From Nocardia amikacinitolerans NBRC 108937 (lineage in GTDB: Bacteria > Actinomycetota > Actinomycetes > Mycobacteriales > Mycobacteriaceae): DNA of 64,000 nucleotides. The notes under the pieces were generated by a model. It was not told the origin of the DNA, searched no databases, and saw only the letters and a list, made by a program, of their open reading frames with translations. Below, one piece after another: positions 18,811-28,540 of the stretch (position 1 is its first letter; every line of letters begins with the position of its first letter). Position numbers and translations under genes: made by a program. The DNA lies in assembly GCF_001612615.1 (NCBI RefSeq), contig NZ_BDAU01000004.1, positions 62,001 to 126,000 of the forward strand. The letters are read 5' to 3'.

Positions 18811-20676
18811 TCAATAGTCCCCGCCGCGCACCGCGATCGCGCGCACGGCGGCGTCCATCTGCGCGTACGCGCCCGCCGCGAGCCGTTCCAGCAGCGCCAG
18901 CTTCAGCTGCGGCGCGCGCTGGGCGAGCACGTCGAAGCGGGCGGGGCTCAACACCGCGACGCGGACGCCGGTCTCGGCTCGCGCCTCGTTCACGAACGGG
19001 GTGCCAACCAGCATCGGGATCTCGCCGAACGACATGCCCGCCGAGAGCGTGACCAGCCGGTGGGTGCGCCCGTCGGCGCCTTCGAAGCTGAGCCGGACCC
19101 GGCCCTCCAGGATCAGATACAGCCCGGAACGGCCGCTGCCGCGGCGGGCGATCACCTCGCCACGGGCGATGGTGCGCACCTCGAAATCCGCCGCCAGTCG
19201 CGCCCTGGACTCGGGGGTGAGCGCAGCAAGCGCGGGATGCTCCGCGACTGTGATCGACGTGCACGCCGGTTCGTCGGCGGGACGGTGGCGGGCGAGCACG
19301 ATGTCCTCGCACCACTCGGTGGCGGTGTCGCGGTCGACGAAGACGCGGCCGCGCGGGTCGGCCCGGTCCACGCTCGAGATCAGGCGTCCCAGTTTGGCGT
19401 CCGGGTCCACCAGCGCGACAAGGCACCCGGTCGCGGCCAGCTCGCGTCGCAGCTCGTCGAGCATGGTCACCGCGATCGCGCTGACCTCACCCACCCGGCG
19501 CAGGTCGATCACCAGTGCGTCCAGTCCGCCTGCCCGCGCCTCGATCGCGCGCACCGCGCCCTCGGCGCCCGCGAACAGCAGATCGCCGTGCAGTTCGTAG
19601 ACCCTGGCCCGGTGTCCGTGCTCGTCGAGCACGGCGATCTCCCCGGTGCTGCGCCGCGTCCTGGACGGCACCTCCACCACCGTGTAGTCGGCGCGGATCG
19701 CGGTGCGCGCCGACCGGGTGACGTGCAGGAAGTGCAATTCCAGCCGCCGCGACAACGCCCGGCAGGCCGCGACACCGCGCACACTGTTGCCGTGCCGGTC
19801 CAGGCGAGGGGAGTAGACGGCGATCCCGATCTGCCCGGGCAGCACCGCAAGAATGCCGCCGCCGACACCGCTCTTGGCGGGCATGCCGACGGTGCTCACC
19901 CACTCGCCCGCCGCGTCGTACATTCCGCAGGTCGTCATCACGCTCAGCACCTGCTCGGTCAGCGTGCTCGACAGGGCCCGCTCCCTGGTCAGCGGATTCA
20001 CGCCGTTGTTGGCCAGTGTCGCGGCCATCACGGCGAGGTCGTGGCAGGTGACGTCTATCGAGCACTGCCGGAAGTAGCGGTCCACCGCCTCGTCCGGATC
20101 GGAGTCGATGACGCCGAACGAGCGCAGCATGTAGCCGATGGCGCGGTTGCGGTAGCCGGTGCGCGCCTCGGAGGCGTAGACGGCTTCGTTCACGCGCAGC
20201 TCGCGCCCGGCGAAACGGGAGTAGCAGCGGCGCACCCGCTCGAATTTCTCGGCGGCGTCGCGACCGTCGATCAGTGCGGCGGCGGTGATGGCGCCCGCGT
20301 TGATCATCGGGTTGCGCGGACGAGCGGTCACCGGGTCCAGGCTGATCTCGTTGAACGCTTCGCCGGAGGGCTCCACGTCGATCCGCTCGGCCACCGCGGC
20401 GGGTCCGCGATCGGCCAGCGCCAGCGCGTAGGTGAACGGCTTGGAGATCGACTGGATGGTGAAGGGAGCGTGCACGTCACCGGCGCCGTACACCCGCCCG
20501 TCGGCGGTGGCCAGGCACAGGCCGAACGAATCGGGTTGCACCGCGGCGAGTTCGGGAATGTAATCGGCAGGCTCGCCGGACCGATCGGCCAGGCACTCGG
20601 CGTACACCTCGGCGACAATGCGTGCCACCACACCGGAATCGGTCGTTCGCGGAACCGCTGGCTCGGGCTCGGCCAC
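18811..20676 (-). CDS. glsA: Glutaminase fused to STAS and cyclic-nucleotide-binding domains
   Basis: A 621-residue three-domain protein. Residues 15-310 are a serine-dependent glutaminase (L-glutamine to glutamate plus ammonia) with the catalytic SISK motif at about 76-79 and the conserved NPMINAGAI and GVNPLTRE. Next comes a STAS domain (DALVIDLRRVGEVSAIAVTM), then a cyclic-nucleotide-binding domain near 490-600 (LILEGRVRLSFEGADG, SAGMSFGEIPML). The tail domains suggest allosteric control by a nucleotide. GTG 20676 (VAEPEPAVPR) is preferred over an upstream in-frame codon at 20769. The STAS and nucleotide-binding parts are in frame with no stop, so the fusion is real in this sequence. Confidence 0.92.
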   Translation of the reverse strand: MAEPEPAVPRTTDSGVVARIVAEVYAECLADRSGEPADYIPELAAVQPDSFGLCLATADGRVYGAGDVHAPFTIQSISKPFTYALALADRGPAAVAERIDVEPSGEAFNEISLDPVTARPRNPMINAGAITAAALIDGRDAAEKFERVRRCYSRFAGRELRVNEAVYASEARTGYRNRAIGYMLRSFGVIDSDPDEAVDRYFRQCSIDVTCHDLAVMAATLANNGVNPLTRERALSSTLTEQVLSVMTTCGMYDAAGEWVSTVGMPAKSGVGGGILAVLPGQIGIAVYSPRLDRHGNSVRGVAACRALSRRLELHFLHVTRSARTAIRADYTVVEVPSRTRRSTGEIAVLDEHGHRARVYELHGDLLFAGAEGAVRAIEARAGGLDALVIDLRRVGEVSAIAVTMLDELRRELAATGCLVALVDPDAKLGRLISSVDRADPRGRVFVDRDTATEWCEDIVLARHRPADEPACTSITVAEHPALAALTPESRARLAADFEVRTIARGEVIARRGSGRSGLYLILEGRVRLSFEGADGRTHRLVTLSAGMSFGEIPMLVGTPFVNEARAETGVRVAVLSPARFDVLAQRAPQLKLALLERLAAGAYAQMDAAVRAIAVRGGDY

Positions 20677-20917
20677 CCGACCACTGTATGGCCGTTCGCC
20701 GCCGACGCGCTCGAACTTCGGCCGGACTCCGTCGGACCGCGCGCGGCCGACGGGTACCGTGGAGCCCACGGCCGGACGTTTCGTCCGGCTCGCGCGTGTC
20801 CAGTCTCACATGTCACGACGAAGTCGGCTGGTGACAGGCAGTTGTCGGAAAGAGGCAGTGTCACCGCTTTCGTAGACTGATCGGATCAGAAGCGATATCC
20901 GGAGGGAGCGAGTTCAG

Positions 20918-22816
20918 GTGGGAGTGCTTTCCCGGGTCGACACGCCCGAAGACTTGCGCCGGCTGAACGTGGCCGAGCTGAAGGAGCTGGCGGAGGAGAT
21001 CCGCGAGTTCCTGGTGCAGAAGGTCGCCGCCACCGGCGGTCACCTAGGACCGAACCTCGGCGTGGTGGAACTGACCATCGCGCTGCATCGGGTCTTCGAT
21101 TCGCCCGCCGACCCGTTGATCTTCGACACCGGCCACCAGGCCTACGTGCACAAGATCCTCACCGGCCGCAAGGACCAGTTCGACGGTCTGCGCAAGCAGG
21201 GCGGCCTGTCGGGCTACCCGAGCCGTGCGGAGAGCCCGCACGACTGGGTGGAGTCCTCGCACGCCTCCGCGGCGCTGTCCTACGCCGACGGGCTGGCCAA
21301 GGCGTTCCAGCTCACCGGGCAGGGCAGGCACGTCGTCGCGATCGTCGGCGACGGCGCACTCACCGGCGGCATGTGCTGGGAGGCCTTGAACAACATCGCC
21401 GCCGCGCCGGACCGCTCGGTGGTGATCGTCGTCAACGACAACGGCCGCTCCTACGCGCCGACCATCGGCGGCCTCGCCGAGCGGCTCACCGCGCTGCGCA
21501 CCCAGCCCGCCTACGAGGTCGCGCTGGACGCGGGCAAGCGGATTCTCAAGAGCATTCCGCGGGTGGGCGAGTCGGCCTACTCGATGGTGCACGCGGTGAA
21601 GGCGGGCATCAAGGACGCCGTGAGCCCGCAGGAGCTGTTCAGCGATCTCGGGCTCAAGTACGTCGGCCCGGTGGACGGCCACGACGTCGCCGCCATGGAA
21701 GCGGCGCTGCGCCGCGCCAAGGACTTCGGCGGTCCGGTGGTGGTGCACGCGGTCACCCAGAAGGGCCGCGGCTACGCGCCCGCCGAGAACCACGTCGCCG
21801 ACCAGATGCATGCCTGCGACCCCATCGACCCGCTCACAGGACGTCCCGTCGGCGGTCCGAAGGCGGTCGGCTGGACCTCGGTGTTCTCCGAGGAACTGAT
21901 CGCGCACGCCGAGCAGCGCGACGACATCGTCGCCATCACCGCCGCAATGCCGGGCCCGACCGGTCTCGCCGCGTTCGGCGAGCGGTTCCCGGACCGCATG
22001 TTCGACGTCGGCATCGCCGAACAGCACGCCATGGCGTCGGCGGCCGGTCTCGCGCTCGGCGGTCTGCACCCGGTGGTCGCGATCTACTCGACCTTCCTCA
22101 ACCGCGCCTTCGATCAGCTGCTGATGGACGTGGCGCTGCTGAAGCAGCCCGTCACCGTGGTGCTCGACCGCGCGGGCATCACCGGCTCCGACGGCGCGAG
22201 CCACAACGGCATGTGGGACCTGTCGGTGCTCGGCATCATCCCCGGCATCCGGGTCGCCGCACCGCGCGACGCCGCCACCCTCCGCGAGGAACTCGGCGAG
22301 GCGCTGGCCGTGAACGACGGGCCGACCGCGCTGCGCTTCCCGAAGGGCAGCGTGACCGAGGACATCCCGGCGGTCGAACGTCTCGACGGCGTCGACGTGC
22401 TTCGGCTGCCCGACGCCGAGGGCGGCTCGGCGCAGGCGCAGCGCGGTGACGTGCTGGTCGTCGCGGTCGGCTCGTTCGCCGAGACGGCGCTGCGAGTCGC
22501 GGATCTGCTTGCGCCGGAAGGCGTTTCGGTCACCGTCATCGACCCGCGCTGGGTGCTGCCGGTCTCCGACACCGTGGTGAAGCTCGCGGAGAACTACCGC
22601 CTGGTGGTCACCCTCGAGGACGGCGGCCTGCACGGCGGCATCGGCTCGACCGTCTCGGCCCGCCTGCGCTCCTCCGGTCTGGACGTCCCCACCCGCGACC
22701 TCGGCGTCCCGCAACAGTTCCTCGACCACGCCTCGCGCAACCAGGTCCACGAGGAACTCGGCCTCACCCCCGTAGACATCGCCCGGCGCATCACCGGCTG
22801 GCTCGACGCCAACTGA
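20918..22816 (+). CDS. dxs: 1-deoxy-D-xylulose-5-phosphate synthase
   Basis: A 632-residue thiamine-diphosphate enzyme joining pyruvate and glyceraldehyde-3-phosphate, the first step of the MEP isoprenoid pathway. The TPP/Mg site is [18 protein letters not shown]; the substrate and cofactor contacts [23 protein letters not shown] (catalytic Glu) and [16 protein letters not shown] are all present. GTG 20918 has GGAGGGAGCGAG upstream. The products feed polyprenyl phosphates used by cell-wall enzymes such as AftC in this window. A strong hairpin follows the stop. Confidence 0.98.
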   Translation: MGVLSRVDTPEDLRRLNVAELKELAEEIREFLVQKVAATGGHLGPNLGVVELTIALHRVFDSPADPLIFDTGHQAYVHKILTGRKDQFDGLRKQGGLSGYPSRAESPHDWVESSHASAALSYADGLAKAFQLTGQGRHVVAIVGDGALTGGMCWEALNNIAAAPDRSVVIVVNDNGRSYAPTIGGLAERLTALRTQPAYEVALDAGKRILKSIPRVGESAYSMVHAVKAGIKDAVSPQELFSDLGLKYVGPVDGHDVAAMEAALRRAKDFGGPVVVHAVTQKGRGYAPAENHVADQMHACDPIDPLTGRPVGGPKAVGWTSVFSEELIAHAEQRDDIVAITAAMPGPTGLAAFGERFPDRMFDVGIAEQHAMASAAGLALGGLHPVVAIYSTFLNRAFDQLLMDVALLKQPVTVVLDRAGITGSDGASHNGMWDLSVLGIIPGIRVAAPRDAATLREELGEALAVNDGPTALRFPKGSVTEDIPAVERLDGVDVLRLPDAEGGSAQAQRGDVLVVAVGSFAETALRVADLLAPEGVSVTVIDPRWVLPVSDTVVKLAENYRLVVTLEDGGLHGGIGSTVSARLRSSGLDVPTRDLGVPQQFLDHASRNQVHEELGLTPVDIARRITGWLDAN

Positions 22817-22828
22817 CTCCGCGATCTC

Positions 22829-22867
22829 GACGCGCCCCGTCTCGGACCACCGAGCGCGGGGCGCGTC
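22829..22867 (+). terminator. dxs terminator hairpin
   Basis: GACGCGCCCCG (22829-22839) and CGGGGCGCGTC (22857-22867) are perfect complements, and CTCGG/CCGAG pair inside the loop. It begins 13 bases after the dxs stop. Confidence 0.75.
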
Positions 22868-22899
22868 GTGTTGTCGGCCCCGGAATTCTCGCTCGGCCG

Positions 22900-23118
22900 C
22901 CCCTCTCGGCCGCCACGCAGAAGTGGCACAACGCGCTCCGCAATCCGCGCGTCGCGTTCCTCGTCGACAGGTGTCCAGTCGGTGGATCCGCCCATCGGGC
23001 GTGGGGTCGGGACTCGCGGTGTGGCCGGGCCGCTGCGCGCGCGGTCGGCAGCAGCGGTGGGCTCAGCGGCGAGGTGATTCGGCTTCCGCGCCGGACCGCC
23101 TCGTGGGGTAGTGGATAG
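22900..23118 (+). pseudogene. Decayed F420/FMN pyridoxamine-5'-phosphate-oxidase-like gene
   Basis: Three pieces of one recognisable family appear in different frames. Frame 1 from 22912 reads TQKWHNALRNPRVAFLVD, the hallmark middle of PPOX-class F420-dependent proteins. A neighbouring frame continues with SVDPPIGRGVGTRGVAGPL. Frame 1 then gives EVIRLPRRTASWGSG and a stop at 23116-23118, matching the usual IRxxPRRIVSWG C-terminus. The N-terminal half is not recognisable. At least two frame changes are needed, so it is a remnant. Confidence 0.7.
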
Positions 23119-23153
23119 GCCGTGGCCGTGGCCGTGGCCGTGGCCGTGGCCGT
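23118..23153. repeat. Hexanucleotide tandem repeat (GGCCGT)6
   Basis: Six uninterrupted GGCCGT units run from 23118, just after the end of the PPOX remnant. They are in non-coding DNA between convergent dxs and rnd, and could vary in copy number. Confidence 0.85.
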
Positions 23154-23160
23154 CGTGGTC

Positions 23161-23194
23161 GCTGTCGCCCGTCGGTCGCTGTCGCCCGTCGGTC
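23161..23194. repeat. Exact 17-base tandem duplication
   Basis: GCTGTCGCCCGTCGGTC occurs twice back to back (23161-23177 and 23178-23194), eight bases after the hexanucleotide tract. Confidence 0.85.
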
Positions 23195-23242
23195 GCGACG
23201 CCCCGACCGCGGCAGGCGCGGGTACGGCGGTGCGGGGAGCCG

Positions 23243-23270
23243 GGGACGGCGAATTCGCGCTACCGAGGCC
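23243..23270. repeat. Imperfect copy of the rnd 3' end
   Basis: This 28-base segment matches 23440-23467, inside the end of rnd, at 24 positions by my count (shared core ACGGCGARTTCGCGCT). It lies about 170 bases outside the gene in the same orientation and looks like a decayed partial duplication. Confidence 0.5.
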
Positions 23271-23402
23271 GTAGGGACGTCGAACGGGAAATCGGCAGCG
23301 CGATACCGGACAGCCGTCGGTATGAGCGCGACGGTTCGCCAGGAGGCGATGCGCGCCGCGGGGAAACGGGCGTCGCCGGTGGGACGTCCGACAGCGCTGA
23401 AC

Positions 23403-24671
23403 TCAGGCGGGCGTCGGTGCCAGCGCGATGGTGAGGCGAGGAACGGCGAGTTCGCGCTGCCAAGGCCTGGCACCGCCGGACTTGAGGAAGCCGTCGACCG
23501 CGGCCGCGAGTTCGGCGGTGTCGCCGCGATCGTATTCCGGCAGTCCGTCCCAGCACAGTCTGCGGACCAGGTCGGGGGAGAGCAGGTTCTCGACCGGGAT
23601 GGCGTGCTCGAGCGAGAGCTCGCCCATCGCGGCGCGGGCGCGGGCCAGACGGGCCGCGGCGATCGGGTCGCGGCGCTCCCAGCGGTTCGGCGGGGGCGGA
23701 CCGTCGAACGGTTGGGTCAGCGGCGGCAGCTCGCTGTCCGGCAGCGCGCGGGCGCGATCGATGGCGCCGAGCCATTCCCGCGAATACCGTCGCTGGCGCG
23801 GGCCGCCGAACACCGGGAGGGCGCGCAGCTGGGCGATGGTGCGCGGGTCGGCGGTCGCCGCGGAGACGATGGCCGAGTCGGGCAGGATGCGCGCGGGCGC
23901 GACGTCACGGGCGCGGGCCAGCGCGTCCCGCGTCGTCCACAGCTCGCGCACGACGGCGAGCTGACGCGCGCGGCGCAGGGTGTGGATGCCGGAGGTGCGC
24001 CGCCACCGGTCGGCCTTGGGCGCGGGCGGTTCCGTGGTGCGAATGTGCTCGAATTCCTGTGCCGCCCAATCGGTCTTGCCCTGCACCTCCAGGTCGGCGG
24101 CGACCTTGGCGCGCAGCTCCAGCAGCAGCTCCACGTCCAGCGCGGCGTAGTTGAGCCAGTCGGCGGGCAGCGGGCGGGTCGACCAGTCGGCGGCGCCGTG
24201 GCCCTTGCGCAGCGCCCGTCCAAGCAGCTTCTCGACCATCGCGGCCAACCCGACCCGCTCGTATCCGGCCAGCCTGCCGCCGAGCTCGGTGTCGAACAAC
24301 CGCGCGGGACGAAGCCCCAGTTCCGCGAGTCCCGGCAGATCTTGATCGGCCGAGTGCAGCACCCACTCCAGGTCGTTGATCGCCTCGGCCAGCGGCGCGA
24401 GCGCGTCCGTCACCGGGATCGGGTCGATCAGGAAGGTGCCCGCGCCCGCACGGCGCAGCTGGATCAGGTAGGCCCGCGCGGAGTAACGGAAGCCCGAGGC
24501 GCGTTCGGCGTCGACCGCGAGCGGACCGGTGCCCGTCGCCAGCTTCGCCGCCGCCGCGGCGACCTCGTCCGCGGTGGCCAGAACCGGCGGCACTCCATCG
24601 ACGGGGGCGAGCAGAGGTTCCGCTGTGCTGTCTCCCGCGCGCCCGTCTTCGGGCTGGTCTCCTACCGGCAT
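23403..24671 (-). CDS. rnd: Ribonuclease D
   Basis: A 422-residue DEDD-family 3'-5' exoribonuclease with HRDC domain, acting in tRNA 3' maturation and RNA turnover. The three exonuclease motifs are seen: [13 protein letters not shown] (Asp/Glu), [13 protein letters not shown], and [16 protein letters not shown] (Tyr/Asp). The HRDC domain covers about residues 225-300 ([28 protein letters not shown]). ATG 24671 gives [10 protein letters not shown]; the frame is open further upstream but runs into the DUF3000 gene. It follows DUF3000 by 22 bases, suggesting one transcript. Confidence 0.93.
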   Translation of the reverse strand: MPVGDQPEDGRAGDSTAEPLLAPVDGVPPVLATADEVAAAAAKLATGTGPLAVDAERASGFRYSARAYLIQLRRAGAGTFLIDPIPVTDALAPLAEAINDLEWVLHSADQDLPGLAELGLRPARLFDTELGGRLAGYERVGLAAMVEKLLGRALRKGHGAADWSTRPLPADWLNYAALDVELLLELRAKVAADLEVQGKTDWAAQEFEHIRTTEPPAPKADRWRRTSGIHTLRRARQLAVVRELWTTRDALARARDVAPARILPDSAIVSAATADPRTIAQLRALPVFGGPRQRRYSREWLGAIDRARALPDSELPPLTQPFDGPPPPNRWERRDPIAAARLARARAAMGELSLEHAIPVENLLSPDLVRRLCWDGLPEYDRGDTAELAAAVDGFLKSGGARPWQRELAVPRLTIALAPTPA

Positions 24672-24693
24672 AGACCTGAACTTTACGTTGTGG

Positions 24694-25332
24694 TCAGTTG
24701 TGGTCGTTGCTGGTATACGACTGCGGGCGCAGATGGGTGATTCCCGCGGGCGGCAGACCCGCCGAATACTCCAGCACCTCGCAGAACGCTTCGACGTGCG
24801 GACGCATCTCCGTGGTGAGCGCGGTCCACGAGGCGCGCAGCTCCAGTTGGTGGGCGCGCGGGGGGCCCGCGATGTCGCCGTAGCGCACCGAACTCGTCGA
24901 GGTGACGGTGCCGCCGAGCGCGGTGAACGGCTCGGTACGCGACTCGAGCGCGTCGACAAGCCAGCTCCAGGCCACCTCTGGAAGCAGCGGGTCGGTGGCG
25001 AGCGCGGCGTCGATGTCGGCCTGGATGTAGGCCACCAGACGGAACACCCCGTGCCAGGCGTCGTCGCCGTCCGGGTCGTGCAACAGGATCAGCCTGCCGA
25101 ACGCGTCACCCTCGGAATCGACCGGAACCACGGGCGTCTCGAGATGTTTGACTTCGGCGCCGACGGCGTAGGAGTACGGCGCGAGGCGTTGCGGCGGCCG
25201 GATGGGCGCGAGCTCGATCCGAGGATGCACAGTTGCGGTGCCCATCGCCTCGACCGCGGCGCGAAATGGAGCAGGTTCGCCTTGGGGGCCTTCGGTCGGT
25301 GCGGCGCCGTCGCGGAAGTCGAGCGGTGTCAC
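24694..25332 (-). CDS. DUF3000 domain-containing protein
   Basis: A 212-residue protein of the actinobacterial DUF3000 family (Rv2680-like). Conserved stretches are [49 protein letters not shown] and [18 protein letters not shown] 25332 gives [10 protein letters not shown]; the much longer open frame upstream is antisense to hemE and is not coding. It is divergent from hemE with about 115 bases between starts. Function unknown, but the place between rnd and hemE is conserved. Confidence 0.9.
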   Translation of the reverse strand: MTPLDFRDGAAPTEGPQGEPAPFRAAVEAMGTATVHPRIELAPIRPPQRLAPYSYAVGAEVKHLETPVVPVDSEGDAFGRLILLHDPDGDDAWHGVFRLVAYIQADIDAALATDPLLPEVAWSWLVDALESRTEPFTALGGTVTSTSSVRYGDIAGPPRAHQLELRASWTALTTEMRPHVEAFCEVLEYSAGLPPAGITHLRPQSYTSNDHN

Positions 25333-25449
25333 AAAAGCGACGGTAGACCTTGTGCACGCGGCGTGGGCGGAGGCGCGCCGCTCAGTGCCCGCGACGGCCC
25401 GGTTCGGCCGGTCCGTTGCCGCCCGCCGGGCGCGCATACGATAGCGGTG

Positions 25450-26505
25450 ATGAGCACCTACAATCGCCGCCGGTTGACCGACGCCCCGTTCCTGGCCGCC
25501 GCCACCGGCGCCACCCCGAGTCGGCGCCCGGTGTGGTTCATGCGCCAGGCCGGACGTTCGCTGCCCGAGTACCGCGAACTGCGCGCGGGCATCGGCATGT
25601 TGGAGTCCTGCTTCGACCCGGAGCTGGTGTGCGAGATCACCATGCAGCCGATCCGCAGGCACGGCGTCGACGCGGCGATCCTGTTCTCCGACATCGTCGT
25701 TCCGCTCAAGGCGGCCGGTATCGACCTCGACATCGTGCCCGGCGTCGGCCCCGTCGTCGCCGCGCCGGTGCGCACCCACGACGACGTGCGCGCGCTGCCC
25801 CGGCTGCGGCCCGAGGAGGTGCACGCGGTCACCGAAGGCGTGCGACTGCTCACCGACGCGCTCGGCCAGACCCCGCTGATCGGTTTCGCGGGCGCGCCGT
25901 TCACGCTGGCCTCGTACCTGGTCGAGGGCGGGCCGAGCAAGCATCACGAGCGCACCAAGGCGATGATGCACGCCGACCCCAAGACCTGGCACGAACTGCT
26001 CGGCGCGCTCACCGACATCACCATCGTGTTCCTGCAGGCGCAGCTGGCCGCCGGCGTGGACGCGGTACAGCTGTTCGACTCCTGGGCAGGCGCGCTGTCG
26101 CTGGCCGACTACCGCACCTTCGTGCTGCCGCACTCCGAGCGGGTCTTCGCCGAGATCGCCGACGCGGACGTGCCGCGCATCCACTTCGGCGTCGGCACCG
26201 GCGAACTGCTCGGCGCCATGGGCGAGGTGGGCGCCGACGTGGTCGGCGTCGACTGGCGGGTCCCGCTGACCGAGGCGGTCCGCCGCGTCGGCGCCGGAAA
26301 AGCCTTGCAGGGCAACCTGGATCCGGCCATCCTCTTCGCCGGTCCCGAGGCCGTCGAAGCCGAGGCAAGGCGGATCGCCCGCGAGGCCGATCAGGCCATC
26401 ACGATGGGCGCGGCGGGCCACATCTTCAACCTCGGCCACGGTGTTCTGCCGGACACCGACCCGGGTGTGCTCACCGCTCTGGTCGAGCTCGTCCACGAGC
26501 TCTAG
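25450..26505 (+). CDS. hemE: Uroporphyrinogen decarboxylase
   Basis: A 351-residue cytosolic enzyme converting uroporphyrinogen III to coproporphyrinogen III. Signature [16 protein letters not shown] is at the N-terminus; the catalytic Asp is in [31 protein letters not shown] and the C-terminal [13 protein letters not shown] are typical. ATG 25450. HemY follows after about 217 bases in the same direction, and the two supply the coproporphyrin-dependent haem route completed by hemQ. Confidence 0.98.
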   Translation: MSTYNRRRLTDAPFLAAATGATPSRRPVWFMRQAGRSLPEYRELRAGIGMLESCFDPELVCEITMQPIRRHGVDAAILFSDIVVPLKAAGIDLDIVPGVGPVVAAPVRTHDDVRALPRLRPEEVHAVTEGVRLLTDALGQTPLIGFAGAPFTLASYLVEGGPSKHHERTKAMMHADPKTWHELLGALTDITIVFLQAQLAAGVDAVQLFDSWAGALSLADYRTFVLPHSERVFAEIADADVPRIHFGVGTGELLGAMGEVGADVVGVDWRVPLTEAVRRVGAGKALQGNLDPAILFAGPEAVEAEARRIAREADQAITMGAAGHIFNLGHGVLPDTDPGVLTALVELVHEL

Positions 26506-26722
26506 ATCCATCCCTCTAGGCTGGGCCGTCGCGTCGACACGGCGGCGGCGCGGTTCTGCGGCGCGCGATCGGGCGCGTGGGTGTTGCGGATTGTGGGCGT
26601 GCGGTCGGCGCGGCGGATCGCGTGCGCTGGGGCCGCAGTTGTCGGCGTGGATCGCCCGGCGTGACGAAGCGGACAGCGGGGCGGCGGCGGAAACGGGCGG
26701 CGAACGGGATACCGTCGCAATC

Positions 26723-28069
26723 ATGAGGATCGCGATTGTCGGCGGTGGGATCAGTGGTCTCGTTGCGGCGTACCGGCTGCGCACGCGGCTCGGCGCGGAC
26801 GCCGACATCGTGGTGCTCGATCGCGCGGAACGGCTCGGCGGCATCCTGCACACCGGTGAAATGGGCGGCGAGCCACTGGATCTGGGGGCCGAGGCGTTCG
26901 TCGGGCGCAGGCCGGAAGTGCCCGCGCTGCTCGGCGAACTCGGCTTGACCGACCAGCTGGTGACACCCGCCGGGCGGCGTCCCCTCGTCTGGGCGGGTGG
27001 CGAGGCGCACCCGCTGCCGCCGCGCACCCTCATGGGCATTCCCTCCGACGCCGAGTCGCTGCGCGGCCTGGTCGACGAGGACACGCTGGCGCGGGTCGCC
27101 GCCGAACCCCAGCGCGCACTGACCTGGTACCCGGACGCCGACCTGGACGTGTACAGCCTGGTCGCCGACCGGTTCGGCGCACAGGTCGCCGAGCGCAGCG
27201 TCGACCCGCTGCTCGGCGGGGTCTACGCGGGCAGCTCCCGCTCCATCGGTGTCCGCGCCGCCCTGCCCGGCCTGGCCGCCGCGTTGGACGCGGGCGCGCC
27301 GAGCCTCACCCACGCCGTGGCCGCCGCGCTGCCGCCGCCGTCGGACACCCCGGTCTTCGGCGGCATCCGCGACGGGTACCGGGTGCTGCTCGACGCGCTG
27401 GCGGAGGCCGCGGCCGCCCGCTTCGTCACCGCCACACCCGCCACCCGGCTCGCCCGCGCCACCGGCGGCTGGGTCCTCGATCCGATCGGTCTGGTGGACG
27501 CGGTGGTGCTCGCCACCCCGGCGCCGGTCACCGCCACGTTGCTGCGCTATGTCGCGCCGCGGGCGGCGGACGCGGCCGCGGGGATCGAGCTGTCCTCCTC
27601 GGTCGTCGTCGCGCTGTCGCTCCCGAGGGACACCGCGCTGCCGGACAACTCCGGCATCCTCGTGGCGACCGGAGAATCGTTGCGCGCCAAGGCCTTCACG
27701 CTGTCCAGCCGCAAGTGGCCGCACCTGGCCGAGCGCAAGACCGCGCTGGTGCGCGCCTCGTTCGGCAAGTTCGGCGACGACGCCCCGCTGTCCTGGTCCG
27801 ACGCCGAGCTGATCGCCGCCGCCACCGAAGACCTGGCCACCGTCACCGGCGCGGTCATCGATCCCGAGGAGGCGATCGTGCAGCGCTGGCCGGGCGGTCT
27901 GGCCCAGTACGCCGTCGGCCACGTCGACCGCATCGCCGAGATCGAGTCCGCCACAGAAGATCTCGACAGACTCGCGCTGGCGGGCGGATACCTGCACGGC
28001 GTCGGCGTCCCGGCCTGCGTCGCCTCCGGCGAAAACGCCGCGCGCCGCATCGCCGAATCTCTGGTCTGA
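26723..28069 (+). CDS. hemG: Coproporphyrinogen III oxidase, HemG/HemY (CgoX) type
   Basis: A 448-residue FAD-dependent oxidase. The FAD site is MRIAIVGGGISGLVAAYRL with DRAERLGGILHTGE; the protoporphyrinogen-oxidase family block VDPLLGGVYAGSSRSIGVR is clear, as is the C-terminal LAGGYLHGVGVPACVASGE. In Actinobacteria this enzyme makes coproporphyrin III, which ferrochelatase and HemQ turn into haem; that is established for the group and fits hemE and hemQ here. In mycobacteria hemQ follows directly, but here a 6.5-kb island intervenes. The last 75 bases are duplicated downstream. Confidence 0.96.
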   Translation: MRIAIVGGGISGLVAAYRLRTRLGADADIVVLDRAERLGGILHTGEMGGEPLDLGAEAFVGRRPEVPALLGELGLTDQLVTPAGRRPLVWAGGEAHPLPPRTLMGIPSDAESLRGLVDEDTLARVAAEPQRALTWYPDADLDVYSLVADRFGAQVAERSVDPLLGGVYAGSSRSIGVRAALPGLAAALDAGAPSLTHAVAAALPPPSDTPVFGGIRDGYRVLLDALAEAAAARFVTATPATRLARATGGWVLDPIGLVDAVVLATPAPVTATLLRYVAPRAADAAAGIELSSSVVVALSLPRDTALPDNSGILVATGESLRAKAFTLSSRKWPHLAERKTALVRASFGKFGDDAPLSWSDAELIAAATEDLATVTGAVIDPEEAIVQRWPGGLAQYAVGHVDRIAEIESATEDLDRLALAGGYLHGVGVPACVASGENAARRIAESLV

Positions 28070-28199
28070 TCGCGCTCAGCCTCCCCGGCGCGGCGGGGAC
28101 ATCGACTGGCCGGCGTCGCTCGGCGCAGGTAAGCCGCTCGATATCGTGGCTCGGCCCGGTCGAGCGGTGCCGCCCCGACAGCGGCGCGTCACCCCCGGC

Positions 28200-28290
28200 A
28201 TCGATGTGCCCGCAGCCCCGGATGCACGCCCGACAGCGTGGCTCGGCCCGATTCACCGAGCGTCGCCCCGACGGCACGGCGTCGGCGTCC
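28200..28290. repeat. Left flanking repeat of the hemY-hemQ island
   Basis: TCGATGTGCCCGC...GCCCGACAGCGTGGCTCGGCCC followed by CGACGGCACGGCGTCGG recurs, with substitutions and small gaps, at 34379-34460 on the other side of the island in the same orientation. A shorter relative lies at 28145-28182. Confidence 0.5.
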
Positions 28291-28352
28291 CCGGCTGCGT
28301 CGCCTCCGGTGGGAACGCCGCGCGCCGCATCGCCGAATCGCTGGCTGGATCG
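28274..28352 (+). repeat. Imperfect duplicate of the hemY 3' end
   Basis: These 79 bases align without gaps to 27994-28072, the last codons and stop of hemY; I count about 9 or 10 mismatches. The shared core includes AACGCCGCGCGCCGCATCGC. The hemY stop is lost in this copy. It may be a residual attachment site or a slipped duplication. Confidence 0.75.
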
Positions 28353-28354
28353 GG

Positions 28355-28403
28355 GTTGCGGACTGGCAGGGGCCGGTATTCAGGTAGTCGGTGTTCCGGT
28401 CCG
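28355..28403. repeat. 49-base hairpin repeat, copy 1
   Basis: Begins GTTGCGGACTGGCAGG and ends TTCCGGTCCG. It matches copy 2 (28925-28973) at about 43 of 49 positions, same orientation. GGACTGG near the start can pair with CCGGTCC at the end using one G-T wobble. Confidence 0.7.
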
Positions 28404-28479
28404 TCGGGAACTGCTCGGGAGCGGGAACCGTTGGGGTGCTAGGGGACACCCAACCTCCTCCCGTGACTTGTCCCCACGG

Positions 28480-28497
28480 CGCTGTTCTCGAACAGCG
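28480..28497. promoter_or_regulatory. 18-base palindrome, candidate operator
   Basis: CGCTGTTC-TC-GAACAGCG has perfect 8-base arms and lies 43 bases before the ATG of the small gene at 28541. It would suit a dimeric repressor; no such regulator is next to it. Confidence 0.45.
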
Positions 28498-28540
28498 ATA
28501 TCACTTCTCCCTTTTGGGAGGGCTGATGTGACGGAGTGTC

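Larger units (their letters stand above)
28070..28540. other. Gene-free left edge of the island, built of duplicated fragments
   Basis: No gene is supported in these 471 bases. It holds two related CGTGGCTCGGCCCG units (28145-28182, 28237-28275), an imperfect copy of the end of hemY (28274-28352), one copy of a 49-base repeat (28355-28403), a GGGGACA/TGTCCCC inverted repeat (28442-28475) and an 18-base palindrome (28480-28497). Confidence 0.6.

Noticed and set aside
19060..20880. 606-codon plus-strand open frame opposite glsA
   Set aside because: Composition is typical antisense noise and the minus strand has clear glutaminase, STAS and nucleotide-binding motifs.
23118..23194. CRISPR-like array
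   Set aside because: The units are contiguous without spacers: a simple tandem repeat, not a CRISPR.
24694..27084. 796-codon minus-strand open frame
   Set aside because: Only the end (24694-25332) is the DUF3000 gene; the rest is antisense to hemE and hemY and has no family similarity.
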